This document shows, piece by piece, positions 1-10,115 of a stretch of 64,000 nucleotides of DNA (position 1 is its first letter; every line of letters begins with the position of its first letter). Under the pieces are notes generated by a model. It was given only the letters and a program-made list of their open reading frames with translations, did no database searches and was not told the DNA's origin. The stretch is from contig JARHZA010000002.1 in the NCBI GenBank assembly GCA_029258375.1, positions 253,001 to 317,000 of the forward strand, read 5' to 3'. The DNA is from Eubacterium sp. (GTDB taxonomy: Bacteria > Bacillota > Clostridia > Oscillospirales > Acutalibacteraceae). Position numbers and translations under genes: made by a program.

Positions 1-841
1 CTATACGTAGTTCATCTGTTCTTAAAGGTAAACGATCGCCTTCAACAGAATATATTTTGTTTAGAACAGATGAAACTAAATCTTTATATTCTTTACTGTA
101 AGGACTGTAATTGTCTGCACCAGCAACAGAAATATATGCTTCGGTATAATAGTCAAAATTGAAAACTTCATCAGAAACATATATGAATGTTCCAAGTTTT
201 CCACTACCAATATTTGTATTGCCTCTTTCAAAAGAAATATATGTAGGAGTTCTTACAATACCAACTATTTTAAATTCAGTTATAGAAAGTTTATTTTCTA
301 TATTAGTTCCATCACCACAAAGTGAAAAAGTTTGACCAATTTTAAATTGCTCTGGGGCAGATAATTTGCTACAATCTACAACACATTCGTTAGGTGCTGC
401 AGGCCATTGACCTTCAAGCAATGTTACACGGTTCATATAATTTGGTGCAGCAGTCTTATTTTTTTCAAATTCCTTAGCATCATTAAAATTTAAAGATATT
501 GCACGGCAAGTCATTTCAGAGCCGTCAATGTCGCCAATACTGTTTCCATCAGCTTTTAATATACCGTCAACAAAACGAGATGGCATAACATTTTGAACAC
601 CATCAACTTCGTTGAGTGCAGTAATATCGTCAATATTTAGTCCAACTGGGGAAATAACACGCACATCCATTAAGTTGCTGTCTTTAAAATAAAGTTCTGC
701 AGTTTCTTTCATATCAGGAGCAGTAGCTTTTATTCCAGCAAAAAAACTTATTCCAAGAGCAACGATTGCAATTATAGAGATAAATCTTGTTTTGCTTCGA
801 CTAATAGAACGCATTATCTCTTTAAAAAGAGTTTTATTCAT
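1..841 (-). CDS. ABC transporter permease, MacB/FtsX-like, N-terminal part (continues past the left edge)
   Basis: Reverse-strand translation begins [52 protein letters not shown]..., with ATG at 841 overlapping the stop of the ATPase gene; open to the window edge. Confidence 0.85.
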   Translation of the reverse strand, partial: MNKTLFKEIMRSISRSKTRFISIIAIVALGISFFAGIKATAPDMKETAELYFKDSNLMDVRVISPVGLNIDDITALNEVDGVQNVMPSRFVDGILKADGNSIGDIDGSEMTCRAISLNFNDAKEFEKNKTAAPNYMNRVTLLEGQWPAAPNECVVDCSKLSAPEQFKIGQTFSLCGDGTNIENKLSITEFKIVGIVRTPTYISFERGNTNIGSGKLGTFIYVSDEVFNFDYYTEAYISVAGADNYSPYSKEYKDLVSSVLNKIYSVEGDRLPLRTDELRI

Positions 842-1542
842 TACCATTCTATCCTTTCAACCGGTACCGGATTATCGTTTATTTCCATTTTGTGAACTCT
901 GCCACTTCTCATAGTTATAATTCTGTTAGCCATTGGGGTAATAGCCTGGTTGTGTGTAATAACAATCACAGTCATACCGGTTTCTATACAAGTTTTCTGT
1001 AAAAGTGAAAGAATTTGCTTGCCTGTTTTGTAGTCAAGCGCACCTGTAGGTTCGTCACAAAGTAAAAGTTTTGGATTTTTTGCAAGTGCACGAGCAATAG
1101 CAACTCTTTGCTGTTCACCACCAGAAAGTTGAGAAGGAAAATTGTCCATCCTATCGCCAAGTCCAACACGCTCAAGAACTTTTGTGGCACTTAAAGATTT
1201 GTCAACAATTTGAGCCGCAAGTTCTACATTTTCAAGTGCTGTAAGGTTTGGAACAAGATTATAAAATTGAAAGACGAATCCAACGTCGTATCTTCTGTAT
1301 TCCACAAGTTTTTTAGAACTAAAATCATTTATTAGTTCGCCAGCAACACGAATCTTTCCATCGTCACAACTATCCATACCACCAAGCATATTAAGAACGG
1401 TGGTTTTTCCGGCACCACTTTCACCAACAATAACACAAAATTCGCCTTGCTCAATGTTAAATGTAACACCGTCTGCTGCGTTTATGACAATTTCACCCAT
1501 TTTGTATCGCTTGTATACGGAATCAAATTCAATAAAACTCAT
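841..1542 (-). CDS. ABC transporter ATP-binding protein (MacB/LolD type)
   Basis: Walker [10 protein letters not shown], signature [15 protein letters not shown], Walker [13 protein letters not shown]. Confidence 0.95.
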   Translation of the reverse strand: MSFIEFDSVYKRYKMGEIVINAADGVTFNIEQGEFCVIVGESGAGKTTVLNMLGGMDSCDDGKIRVAGELINDFSSKKLVEYRRYDVGFVFQFYNLVPNLTALENVELAAQIVDKSLSATKVLERVGLGDRMDNFPSQLSGGEQQRVAIARALAKNPKLLLCDEPTGALDYKTGKQILSLLQKTCIETGMTVIVITHNQAITPMANRIITMRSGRVHKMEINDNPVPVERIEW

Positions 1543-1721
1543 TTTTTCATCCCCAAAAAAATATATAAAATTAGTGTATTTATATAAAGTATATAAATAA
1601 ATTATAAATTAGTCAATGATTAGTTGACAATATAATCAATAAAACTCTAAAAGCTTCCCATAATTTTGTCAAACCTGACGAAGTGTTGAATTATCATTTT
1701 AATAATTGAAAATGAAAACAA

Positions 1722-1752
1722 AAAAAGCATCGTTTAATGATGCTCTTTTTTT
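1722..1752 (-). terminator. Rho-independent terminator downstream of the HK/RR operon
   Basis: GCATC-gtttaat-GATGC flanked by A and T runs, just after the HK stop on the minus strand. Confidence 0.7.
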
Positions 1753-1792
1753 GTTTATTCAGTTTTATTATAAAATGTAATTTTAATTTCTT

Positions 1793-3430
1793 TTATTTTT
1801 TAAAAAAGTAAAATTCTACTCCATTTTCAAGATTTTTAAATCCATATGAAAAATTGTGAATTTCAAGAATTTTTTTACTAAGTGCAAGCCCCATTCCTGT
1901 TGAATTTGAATTGTTCTTGCGTGCTTTGTCAGCTCTATAAAGCTCCTCCCATATATGCTCTGCGTCTTTTTTATCTATTTTTGAACCTTCGTTAAATACA
2001 GAAAATCCAATAAAATTTTTCTTAGTACCAGTTGAAATAATTACCTTTTTATTATTTTCAGTGTATTTAACTGCGTTAGATAAAAAGTTATCAATTACAA
2101 GCGAAATTAGTTCTTTATTGCAAGCAATTTCTGCACTACTAAAATTAGTTTCAATGTGTATATTCTTATTTTCAAAAAGCGCATAGTATTTGTTTAATTC
2201 ATTTTGTGCAAGATCTTTTAAATTACAAATTTCTTTATTTACATTATTAGCAGAAGAAACTTTGTTGTAATAAATTAGTGTTTTTACAAGCCTTATCATT
2301 CTTTTTGTTTCATCATAAATTGAATTAACATATTCAATATTTTTTTCAGGGGACACATTTTCAATTATACATTCACATTGGTTTGAAATAATTGAAAGGG
2401 GAGTTTTAAGTTCGTGTGCAGCAGCATTTGCAAAAGATGTTCGTGCGTTTTCAAGTTGCTCATTTTTTTCAAAAAACTTTTTTGAAAAGACTAAAATTAA
2501 AATAGTGAATATTGCAAAAAGAGCAGAAAACTCTATCATTAGCGATTGAAAAATATCTAAATAAAAAAAGTTTTTTAATTCATTAAAATAAGAAAATTTT
2601 ACAAAGTAGTATTTATTATCTTCAATTTCCATTAAATCAATAAACACATTTGCGTTACCTAAACTTTTATTACCTCCAAAGTTAGATGTACTATAACTAT
2701 ATTCGCCACCTTTAAAATAATCTATAAGCGAGTAATTTTTGTTAACCTCATCTAAAACTGAATCGAAATTGTTTGAATAGGCATAATCACGAAGATTTAT
2801 GTAACTGTTAAAATCAAAATTACGTGAATTATATGGTAATAGTTTAATATAAACTGATGCGTTGTCTGAAGACTTATTACTTAAAGAGTAACTTGCATTA
2901 TCGTTCGAAAAAGTTAATTCTAATTCGTTAAAATTATTAGTTAAAACGATTTTAACAGGTATTATTTTTTCGTTTTCAATATTGTAATCGAATTCATTAA
3001 CGTGAATATTTTGGTCATTATTTGCAAAGTTTTTAAGTTCTTTTATCATTTCATTTGTAAGGTATTTATCAATATTGCAGTATTTAGTATACCTATTAGC
3101 GTTATAAAAATTTATTTCAATATATGATCCTGATGATGCAATAAGATTTTTGTTTCTATCAAAAATCATTAAAATTAATGGTTGATCTTCGTTTGTGTTT
3201 TTATTGTAGTATGGGTATATGCGAGAATTATAAATAAATTCATCAAATTTTTCTTTTTTATTATATTCGTTATAAGATTGCGGAGATTTAATGTCTTTTA
3301 AATAACTATCTATTTCACGTGCTTGATTATTATTTTCTTTAATACTAACACCTATAATTATTAGTGTAGAAAACAAATAAACAAATATTAGTAATATTGA
3401 AACATATGAAAAGTATTTTTTCTTAGTCAT
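1793..3430 (-). CDS. Sensor histidine kinase
   Basis: Two TM segments, H-box AAAHELKTPLSII, N-box DNFLSNAVKYT, G-box GMGLALSKKI. Confidence 0.93.
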   Translation of the reverse strand: MTKKKYFSYVSILLIFVYLFSTLIIIGVSIKENNNQAREIDSYLKDIKSPQSYNEYNKKEKFDEFIYNSRIYPYYNKNTNEDQPLILMIFDRNKNLIASSGSYIEINFYNANRYTKYCNIDKYLTNEMIKELKNFANNDQNIHVNEFDYNIENEKIIPVKIVLTNNFNELELTFSNDNASYSLSNKSSDNASVYIKLLPYNSRNFDFNSYINLRDYAYSNNFDSVLDEVNKNYSLIDYFKGGEYSYSTSNFGGNKSLGNANVFIDLMEIEDNKYYFVKFSYFNELKNFFYLDIFQSLMIEFSALFAIFTILILVFSKKFFEKNEQLENARTSFANAAAHELKTPLSIISNQCECIIENVSPEKNIEYVNSIYDETKRMIRLVKTLIYYNKVSSANNVNKEICNLKDLAQNELNKYYALFENKNIHIETNFSSAEIACNKELISLVIDNFLSNAVKYTENNKKVIISTGTKKNFIGFSVFNEGSKIDKKDAEHIWEELYRADKARKNNSNSTGMGLALSKKILEIHNFSYGFKNLENGVEFYFFKK

Positions 3431-3431
3431 A

Positions 3432-4100
3432 TTATTTTACCTCAAAACAATATCCAACGTTTATTATAGTTTTTATACAATTTGCTTTTTCGCCAAGAAT
3501 TTTTCTTATTCTTTTGATATGGGTATCAATAACTCTTTCATCGCCTTCAAAATCATAACCCCAAACTCTGCTTAATATTATGTTTCGTTTTAAAACTATG
3601 TTTTTGTTTATCATTAGGTAATGAAGAAGTTTAAAATCTTTGTTTGAAAGTTCAATTTCATTGCCATCAATATATGCTTTATATTTATCAAGATTTAGTG
3701 TTATACCATTTAAAGAAATCTCATTGCTTTCTGATATTCCTTGGTATCTTTTAATTGTTTTTAATATTTTTTCATAAAGTACAGATAAAGGAAATGGTTT
3801 TACAATATAGTCGTCTGCTCCATACAAATATCCTTTTAATAAGTTTTGCTCGTCCCCTAAAGCAGATAAAAAGATGATAGGAGTTTTTATTGATTTTCGA
3901 ATTTCTCTGCACGCTTCAAAACCATTTACTATTGGCATCATAATGTCAAGAATAATTAAATCAAATTCTTCATTACTTGCTATATCAATAGCTTCTTTAC
4001 CATTTGAAGCAAGTTTAACTGATAAACCTTTTGAACTAAGATAATCATTAGTTGCTTCACAAATTTTTGTTTCATCGTCTGCAAAAAGAATTTTATACAT
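3432..4100 (-). CDS. Response regulator, OmpR/PhoB family
   Basis: Receiver domain LIILDIMMP...KPF and C-terminal winged helix DERVIDTHIKRIRKILGEK. Confidence 0.95.
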   Translation of the reverse strand: MYKILFADDETKICEATNDYLSSKGLSVKLASNGKEAIDIASNEEFDLIILDIMMPIVNGFEACREIRKSIKTPIIFLSALGDEQNLLKGYLYGADDYIVKPFPLSVLYEKILKTIKRYQGISESNEISLNGITLNLDKYKAYIDGNEIELSNKDFKLLHYLMINKNIVLKRNIILSRVWGYDFEGDERVIDTHIKRIRKILGEKANCIKTIINVGYCFEVK

Positions 4101-4225
4101 TTATATCATCTCCTTCATCTATAATTTATTATACTCGTTTGTATTTCGTGTGTCATTATATAAAAAATTTTTCAATTTTATTTAGTAGTTTTATATAACA
4201 AAACCTTTTATTAGATATTTATAAT

Positions 4226-4267
4226 AACTAAAAAGTCCCTCTTGATTTTTATCAAGAGGGACTTTTT
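4226..4267 (-). terminator. Terminator of the GH3 gene
   Basis: AAAAAGTCCCTCTTGAT-tttt-ATCAAGAGGGACTTTTTTT stem-loop. Confidence 0.85.
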
Positions 4268-6718
4268 TTACATTCTTTTTAAAATAAAATTCAAAACGGT
4301 TTTAGCGCTGCGTTCTATTTCAGCTCTTGTTATGCCGTCTGGTTCGTTAATTGTTTCAAGAAGTGTTTTATTGTTTTCATATTTAGATTTTAATTTGCTC
4401 ATATTGCCAGGCATAAGAACATCAACACAACTTCTAACCCTGTAAGCATTGTCTTTTAAATTTTCAAACTCTTGTGAATTTGATTTTTGCATCCACCAGT
4501 CTGTAATAACAACACCGTCAAAGTTCCATTCGTCTCTTAAAACTGTTTTTGCAAGGTCATAATTGTAATGGCTCCAAACACCATTCATCTTATTGTAACT
4601 TGTCATAATATTCATAGGTTTTGCTTTTTTTACAACTATTTCAAAACCTTTTAAATAAATCTCCCTAAGTGCTCTTTCAGATACTCGTGAGTCATTTGTG
4701 TTTCGCTTTACCTCTTGGTTGTTACAAGCAAAATGTTTAGGGCAAGCAGAACGACCTGTGCTCTGAATACCTTTAACTGTTGCAGTTGCAATTTCTCCGC
4801 TAATAACAGGATCTTCTGAATAATATTCAAAGTTTCTTCCGCAAAGGGGATTTCTGTGAATATTCATACCAGGTGCAAGAAGAATATCTATGTTGTATTC
4901 ATCAAGTTCTTGAGTTTGCTTTGCAAATAAGTTAAAAATTAACTCTTTATTCCACGTTGATGCAAGAGTAGTTCCACAAGGCAAAAGAGAAGTACATTTT
5001 CTAATTCTAATACCGGCAGGGCCGTCAGATGTAATCATTGGTGGTATTCCGTATTTATTTAGTTTATTCGTTATTCCACCATAAGCACCGGCATTGCCAT
5101 TTATGCCAAGATGACTATTCATAGCGCCACTGCCTCTTGTTAGCATTTCAAGTTCTTCGTTACTAAGTTGTGAAATAAATTCATCAAGTGAAACTTTGCC
5201 GTCTTTAACATCAACTAACTTATATCCTTTGTTACCATCAAATCCAATTTCTTTAGGAATGTTATTGATTATTCGTTCTTTTAAATCTCTTTGACCAAGA
5301 CTTAATAATTCGTATTTTTCAGTGATTTTGCCGTTACTTTCAGTTGCAATAAGCCTTTTAAAAGAATTTTTTAAAGCACAAACTTCGTTTAATTTTTCAA
5401 TAACTTCTGTTTTCTTAATGTTTATTGTGCCAACAACATTTGTAGTTCTAACACTATTTCCAACAAAGAAAATATACTCGCCTTCTTCAAGAACGTAACT
5501 TGATTTGTAGCCAGTTTTTCCTTCGTCATCGTAAGAAGAAAATTCGTATTTATCAATATCAAATGAAATTGTTTGACTTTCGTTTTTATTAAGAAGTTTA
5601 GTTTTTTCAAATTGAATTAAAGATCTTGAAGGTTTACCAAGTTTGCCACAAGGTGCTTTAACATAAAGTTCGGCAACTTCTTTACCTTTTAAATCTCCAG
5701 TATTTGTAATTTTAACATCAATATGAATTTTATTGCCATTTACTTCAAATTTTAAATTTTCAAAAGAAAATGATGTGTAAGAAAGACCAAAACCAAAAGG
5801 ATAAAGAACTCTGTTTTTTGCAAAGGTTTCAAAATATCTATATCCAACATAAATATCTTCTGCGTAATTGTTAAATTCTTTGCCACCAAAGTTTTTTGAT
5901 GAAGGGTAGTCTTCATAATGTCTTGCAATTGTATCTGTTAATTTACCACAAGGGTTAACATTTCCACAAAGTACATCTGCAACTGCATTTCCGCTTTCTT
6001 GACCACCTTGTCCAACAAGTAATATTGCAGAGATATTATCTGCATAATCTTCTGTCCAAGTCATATCAATTAGGTTGCCACAATCCATAATTACAATAAC
6101 TTTTTCAAATATAGAAGAAACAATTTTAAAGTTGTTTTTTTCCTTATCAGTTAAATAATAACTTCCTTTTTTTAGTTCGTTTTCTCTATCTTCTCCTGCT
6201 GCTCTGCCTATAACAAAAATTGCTTTGTTAGATTTTTCTTTTGCTTTTTTTACTGTTTCATAATCTAATTCCATTTCATCATAGTTCATAGGCCAGTGTC
6301 CCCAAAACCCTTCGTCAGGAATATTTTGTTCATCACTACACCAAAAACTATATTTTTCTTCAAGTTCACTGTTTATGTTTATATTACAGTTTTTCATTCC
6401 GTCAATAAGGTTTATTTTGTAAGGAGGAATAACATCGCCACCACTGCCGTATCCAACATAAAAATAGTTGTATTGGCATCTGCCAAAAACTGCCACACTG
6501 TCATTTTTTGTTATTGGCAAAACACCATCGTTTTTTAACAAAACACAGCCTTCTGCGCCAGCAGTTCGAATAAGTTTATCCATACCATCAAAACTTTTAA
6601 GTTCTGTAATATTGTTTTTATTGTTAAGTTCTTGGCTTAAATCGCCAGTTATAAATTGTGTTGCTCTGTTTACTATTTTAGAAAAACCTTTTTTTATATT
6701 TTTAACCATATTTTCCAC
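4268..6718 (-). CDS. Glycoside hydrolase family 3 beta-glucosidase with reversed domain order
   Basis: GH3 C-terminal sandwich domain first (AGAEGCVLLKNDGVLPI), then FnIII-like region, then the catalytic barrel (GIPPMITSDGPAGIR ... FDGVVITDWW). Confidence 0.93.
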   Translation of the reverse strand: MENMVKNIKKGFSKIVNRATQFITGDLSQELNNKNNITELKSFDGMDKLIRTAGAEGCVLLKNDGVLPITKNDSVAVFGRCQYNYFYVGYGSGGDVIPPYKINLIDGMKNCNININSELEEKYSFWCSDEQNIPDEGFWGHWPMNYDEMELDYETVKKAKEKSNKAIFVIGRAAGEDRENELKKGSYYLTDKEKNNFKIVSSIFEKVIVIMDCGNLIDMTWTEDYADNISAILLVGQGGQESGNAVADVLCGNVNPCGKLTDTIARHYEDYPSSKNFGGKEFNNYAEDIYVGYRYFETFAKNRVLYPFGFGLSYTSFSFENLKFEVNGNKIHIDVKITNTGDLKGKEVAELYVKAPCGKLGKPSRSLIQFEKTKLLNKNESQTISFDIDKYEFSSYDDEGKTGYKSSYVLEEGEYIFFVGNSVRTTNVVGTINIKKTEVIEKLNEVCALKNSFKRLIATESNGKITEKYELLSLGQRDLKERIINNIPKEIGFDGNKGYKLVDVKDGKVSLDEFISQLSNEELEMLTRGSGAMNSHLGINGNAGAYGGITNKLNKYGIPPMITSDGPAGIRIRKCTSLLPCGTTLASTWNKELIFNLFAKQTQELDEYNIDILLAPGMNIHRNPLCGRNFEYYSEDPVISGEIATATVKGIQSTGRSACPKHFACNNQEVKRNTNDSRVSERALREIYLKGFEIVVKKAKPMNIMTSYNKMNGVWSHYNYDLAKTVLRDEWNFDGVVITDWWMQKSNSQEFENLKDNAYRVRSCVDVLMPGNMSKLKSKYENNKTLLETINEPDGITRAEIERSAKTVLNFILKRM

Positions 6719-6787
6719 CCCAAAAGTTTTTGTTGATTTAATTATAACTTAAAAATTTAAAACCTAAAAGAAAAATTTAAAATAATT

Positions 6788-6815
6788 TGTAACAAAAAAT
6801 AATAAATGATATACT
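6788..6815 (+). promoter_or_regulatory. Candidate ECF-type promoter TGTAAC-N16-TATACT
   Basis: Shares TTTGTAACAA with the region upstream of the ECF sigma gene at 7595. Confidence 0.4.
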
Positions 6816-6858
6816 TAAATAGTAAAGCAGAAAATATTTAAAAAATAATTAAAAAGGG

Positions 6859-7470
6859 ATGACCATTATGAAAAAAATTATTTCTTTGTTTTGTACAACT
6901 ATTTTAGTAATTTCAGTTTTTAGTTTTAATGTTATAACTGCATTTGCAAAAGAAGCCTATCCAAAAGTGGATTTTAGTCAAATTCAAGATTTTGCAGTTT
7001 TTGTTAACGATGAAGTTACAGATGATATAATTGTAACTTATGATTCTGATAAAGAACAACATATTTTTAAGTATGATGGAAAGGGAATTGTAACAGAGTG
7101 GCAGTTTCCAAGAGCAGAAGAAAATAAAGATTATAAAATAGTTTCTAAAAGTAATAATGAAATAGTTATTAAGTTAATAAATAAATATAAAGCAATACCT
7201 TATATTAACGCAGTAGTAGATTTAGAAAAGAAAACAGATACCTCAAATATAACAGAAAATAAAACTCAGGAAAGTTCTACTTTGAGCGAAACAAGTGAAC
7301 AGATTTCAACAGTGAATAGTAGCACAGAAATTACCACTGATAAAAACGAAAACACAGCAGAAAAAAGTTTATTTAATGCACCAAATAATATAATTTTTAT
7401 GTGTGTTATTGGAGTTGCTATAGGTGTAACAGTTACATTTGTAATTACAAAAAATAAGAAATCTAAATAA
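6859..7470 (+). CDS. Secreted, C-terminally membrane-anchored protein of unknown function
   Basis: Signal peptide MKKIISLFCTTILVISVFSFNVITAFA, Ser/Thr/Glu-rich linker, C-terminal TM IIFMCVIGVAIGVTVTFVI followed by KNKKSK. Confidence 0.8.
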   Translation: MTIMKKIISLFCTTILVISVFSFNVITAFAKEAYPKVDFSQIQDFAVFVNDEVTDDIIVTYDSDKEQHIFKYDGKGIVTEWQFPRAEENKDYKIVSKSNNEIVIKLINKYKAIPYINAVVDLEKKTDTSNITENKTQESSTLSETSEQISTVNSSTEITTDKNENTAEKSLFNAPNNIIFMCVIGVAIGVTVTFVITKNKKSK

Positions 7471-7552
7471 AAACATTTATAATAGTTGTTTATAAGCAGA
7501 TTGTGAAATATTATAATAATGTAATATAATTTGCAATACACTTTTAATATTT

Positions 7553-7588
7553 AAAAAGAGCAGATTATTACAATCTGCTCTTTTTTAG
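7553..7588 (+). terminator. Rho-independent terminator
   Basis: AAAAAGAGCAGATT-attac-AATCTGCTCTTTTTT. Confidence 0.85.
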
Positions 7589-7594
7589 ATTATT

Positions 7595-7622
7595 TGTAAC
7601 AATAATAAAAAAATTTGTTACT
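7595..7622 (+). promoter_or_regulatory. Candidate ECF autoregulatory promoter TGTAAC-N16-GTTACT
   Basis: Same TTTGTAACAA block and spacing as at 6788-6815. Confidence 0.35.
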
Positions 7623-7653
7623 CTTATTATGACGGCGTCAAGGAGGTGGCGAA

Positions 7654-8160
7654 ATGAGCGAAAAAGAACTTGTGTTAAAAGCTCAAAAAGGTGATGTAGA
7701 TGCGTTCTGTGCTCTTTATAGTGTTTATAAAAATAAGCTTTATAATTATGCTGTTTATAAATTAGGTAATAGAGAAGATGCAGAAGATGCTGTTCAAAAC
7801 TGCGTTCTTTCAGCATTTGAACAAATAAGCAAATTAAAAAAAGCAGATGCGTTTTCATCTTGGATTTTTAGAATACTTTATTGCAGTTGTGCCGGTTATG
7901 TAAAAGACCAAATTCAAAAGCGAAAAACAGATGATATTGATAACTATATTGGTTTATCTTCACCAAATGAATTTGTAATTAGTCACGAACTTAATGAGGC
8001 ACTTAATAAACTAAGTGATGATGATAAAAATATAGTTTTGTTATCTGTTGTAGCTGGTTTAAAAAGTAAAGAAATCGCTCAAATAACTGGCTTTAGTTCA
8101 GTTAATGTTCGCCAAAAATTAAGCAGAAGTCTTGCTAAAATGAAAAAAGAATTAGTCTAA
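7654..8160 (+). CDS. ECF-type RNA polymerase sigma factor
   Basis: Region 2 (DVDAFCALYSVYKNKLYNYAVYKLGNREDAEDAVQNCVLSAFEQ) and region 4 HTH; SD AAGGAGG upstream. Confidence 0.93.
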   Translation: MSEKELVLKAQKGDVDAFCALYSVYKNKLYNYAVYKLGNREDAEDAVQNCVLSAFEQISKLKKADAFSSWIFRILYCSCAGYVKDQIQKRKTDDIDNYIGLSSPNEFVISHELNEALNKLSDDDKNIVLLSVVAGLKSKEIAQITGFSSVNVRQKLSRSLAKMKKELV

Positions 8161-8176
8161 ATAGGAGTGAAAATAA

Positions 8177-9988
8177 ATGAAAAATAAAGATTTAGATAAT
8201 TTTGATTTTATTAAGAGCAAATTTGACGAATCTTCATTTGATGTGCCGAATACTCTTGATGAGAATGAAATTAAGAAAAAAATATTATCAAAAGAAAATC
8301 ACAAAATAGTGAAGTTTGAAAACAAAAAAAGAAACAAGATTATGCCTATAATTAGTGCTGCTGCTTGCTTTGCAATTGTTTTAGGTGTTATTTTTGCAAG
8401 TAATATAAATAATTCAAGTAATTCAGATAATCCAAATAAGATTATGTCGTTTCAAAGTTATGATGAAATATCAAGTTTTACAAAAAATCTTGATTCTTCA
8501 TCAGCAGAAACTGAAATGGGTGCAGGCTACAAAAAAATAGGTAATTACGATTTTGACGACAATAAACCTGATATAGTTAAAACTTACGGAAATTACATTT
8601 TTTATTCGTATTTTGATAGTAATAACGATAAAGACAGAAACAAAATTTATATTTATAAAACTGATGCAAAAGAAGCAAACCTTGTTGCAGTTTTAGATGG
8701 GTTTGACTTAGATGAGGATTTTGAAATTTCTAATTTAATCATTAGCAATAATAAACTAATTGTTAATATTTCAGGCTCATTAGAAGAAAGCATAATTAAA
8801 TTTTATGATATTTCAAATCCAGAAAATCCTGTTTTTATTAGTGATTATAAACAAAGTGGATTTTATGTTGATTCAAAAGTTATTAACGGTGTTCTTTACA
8901 CAGTTTCTAATTATTATTGCGAGGATAATAGTATTCCAATAAGTGGTTTTAATGGTAAAATTCAAAAACTTTCACCTAAGGATATTGGGTATTTTACTGA
9001 TTCAAAGTATGCTGAATATGCGGTAATTAGTGCAATAAATATAAGAACTTTAAAAGAATCGTCAAATGCAAAAGCGGTAATCGGCAGTTTTCCTTATATT
9101 CATTTTAGTGAAAATAATATTTTCTTATTTGAAGGTGAACAAATTTATTCAGAAGATGCTGATTTTGTTGTTGATAAAACGAACGATATAAAAAACGAAA
9201 CAAATATTGTTAAAATTGAACTTAAAGCAGATGATATGAAATTATCTGATTTGTTTAAGATACAAGGTGTTATAACAAATAGGTCTTTAATAGATGAAAA
9301 AGATGGTGTGCTTAGAATTTTAACAATTTCAAATAAAAATGTTGAAAATGATTTTGTTAGTAAGTTATATACACTTGATTTAAATTTAAATGTTTTAGGC
9401 TATATTGATAGTGATTTTAAAGAAAGTTTTATCGATGTTGTTTATATAGATAATTATGCTTATATTTATACTGGTAGCGAAAACAGTTTTGTTTATGTTG
9501 TTGATTTAAGCAACCCTAAGAAACCGTTGTTAAAAAGCAAAAATAATACAGATAAAATTCCAGATTTAGTAGTTCCTATAAATGATAGTGAAGTAATTAC
9601 CGTAAGTGAACCAGAAGATTTAGATGGTGATGAAATTGGACTATATAAAATTTCTAACAATGGAGATTTAATATTATTAGATAACAAAAAGATGGATAAT
9701 GTATATACGCAGGCTACTGATGATTACCAATCATTTGTATTTAATAAAGAAAAAAATCATTATGCAATGCCTTGCTATATTGCAACAGAAAAAGAACGTC
9801 AATATGGTGTTATTACATTTGAAATTCAAAATGATAAAATTGTGTTATCAAACAAATTTATAAATGATGATGAAGAATTAATGTATGAGGGAAGATGTGT
9901 TATAATAAACGACTATGTTTATAGTTTTGATAAAAATGACGATATGCCACGTGATAAAAAATTAAGTGTTTTTTCATATAAATATTAA
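8177..9988 (+). CDS. Membrane-anchored beta-propeller-domain protein, candidate cognate anti-sigma/regulator
   Basis: Short cytoplasmic N-terminus, one TM (IMPIISAAACFAIVLGVIFAS), long extracellular region with repeated YDISNPENPVFISDY / VDLSNPKKPLLKS blades; 16 nt after the sigma gene. Confidence 0.8.
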   Translation: MKNKDLDNFDFIKSKFDESSFDVPNTLDENEIKKKILSKENHKIVKFENKKRNKIMPIISAAACFAIVLGVIFASNINNSSNSDNPNKIMSFQSYDEISSFTKNLDSSSAETEMGAGYKKIGNYDFDDNKPDIVKTYGNYIFYSYFDSNNDKDRNKIYIYKTDAKEANLVAVLDGFDLDEDFEISNLIISNNKLIVNISGSLEESIIKFYDISNPENPVFISDYKQSGFYVDSKVINGVLYTVSNYYCEDNSIPISGFNGKIQKLSPKDIGYFTDSKYAEYAVISAINIRTLKESSNAKAVIGSFPYIHFSENNIFLFEGEQIYSEDADFVVDKTNDIKNETNIVKIELKADDMKLSDLFKIQGVITNRSLIDEKDGVLRILTISNKNVENDFVSKLYTLDLNLNVLGYIDSDFKESFIDVVYIDNYAYIYTGSENSFVYVVDLSNPKKPLLKSKNNTDKIPDLVVPINDSEVITVSEPEDLDGDEIGLYKISNNGDLILLDNKKMDNVYTQATDDYQSFVFNKEKNHYAMPCYIATEKERQYGVITFEIQNDKIVLSNKFINDDEELMYEGRCVIINDYVYSFDKNDDMPRDKKLSVFSYKY

Positions 9989-9992
9989 ACTA

Positions 9993-10026
9993 AAACAAGG
10001 CTCTAATTTTAGAGCTTTGTTTTTTT
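9993..10026 (+). terminator. Rho-independent terminator
   Basis: ACAAGGCTCTAATTTTAGAGCTTTGTTTTTTT. Confidence 0.75.
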
Positions 10027-10115
10027 GTTCTCAATAATCAATAATTAACATTACAATGTTTTTGTCTTATAATATACTAATTTTATATATTATATTGAAT
10101 TTATTATATATCGTA

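Noticed and set aside
841-1542. Possible antimicrobial-peptide resistance (Bce-type) module with the adjacent two-component system
   Set aside because: The kinase is large with an extended extracellular domain, unlike compact BceS-type kinases; the permease is truncated by the window edge, and a terminator separates the two units, so linkage is not supported.
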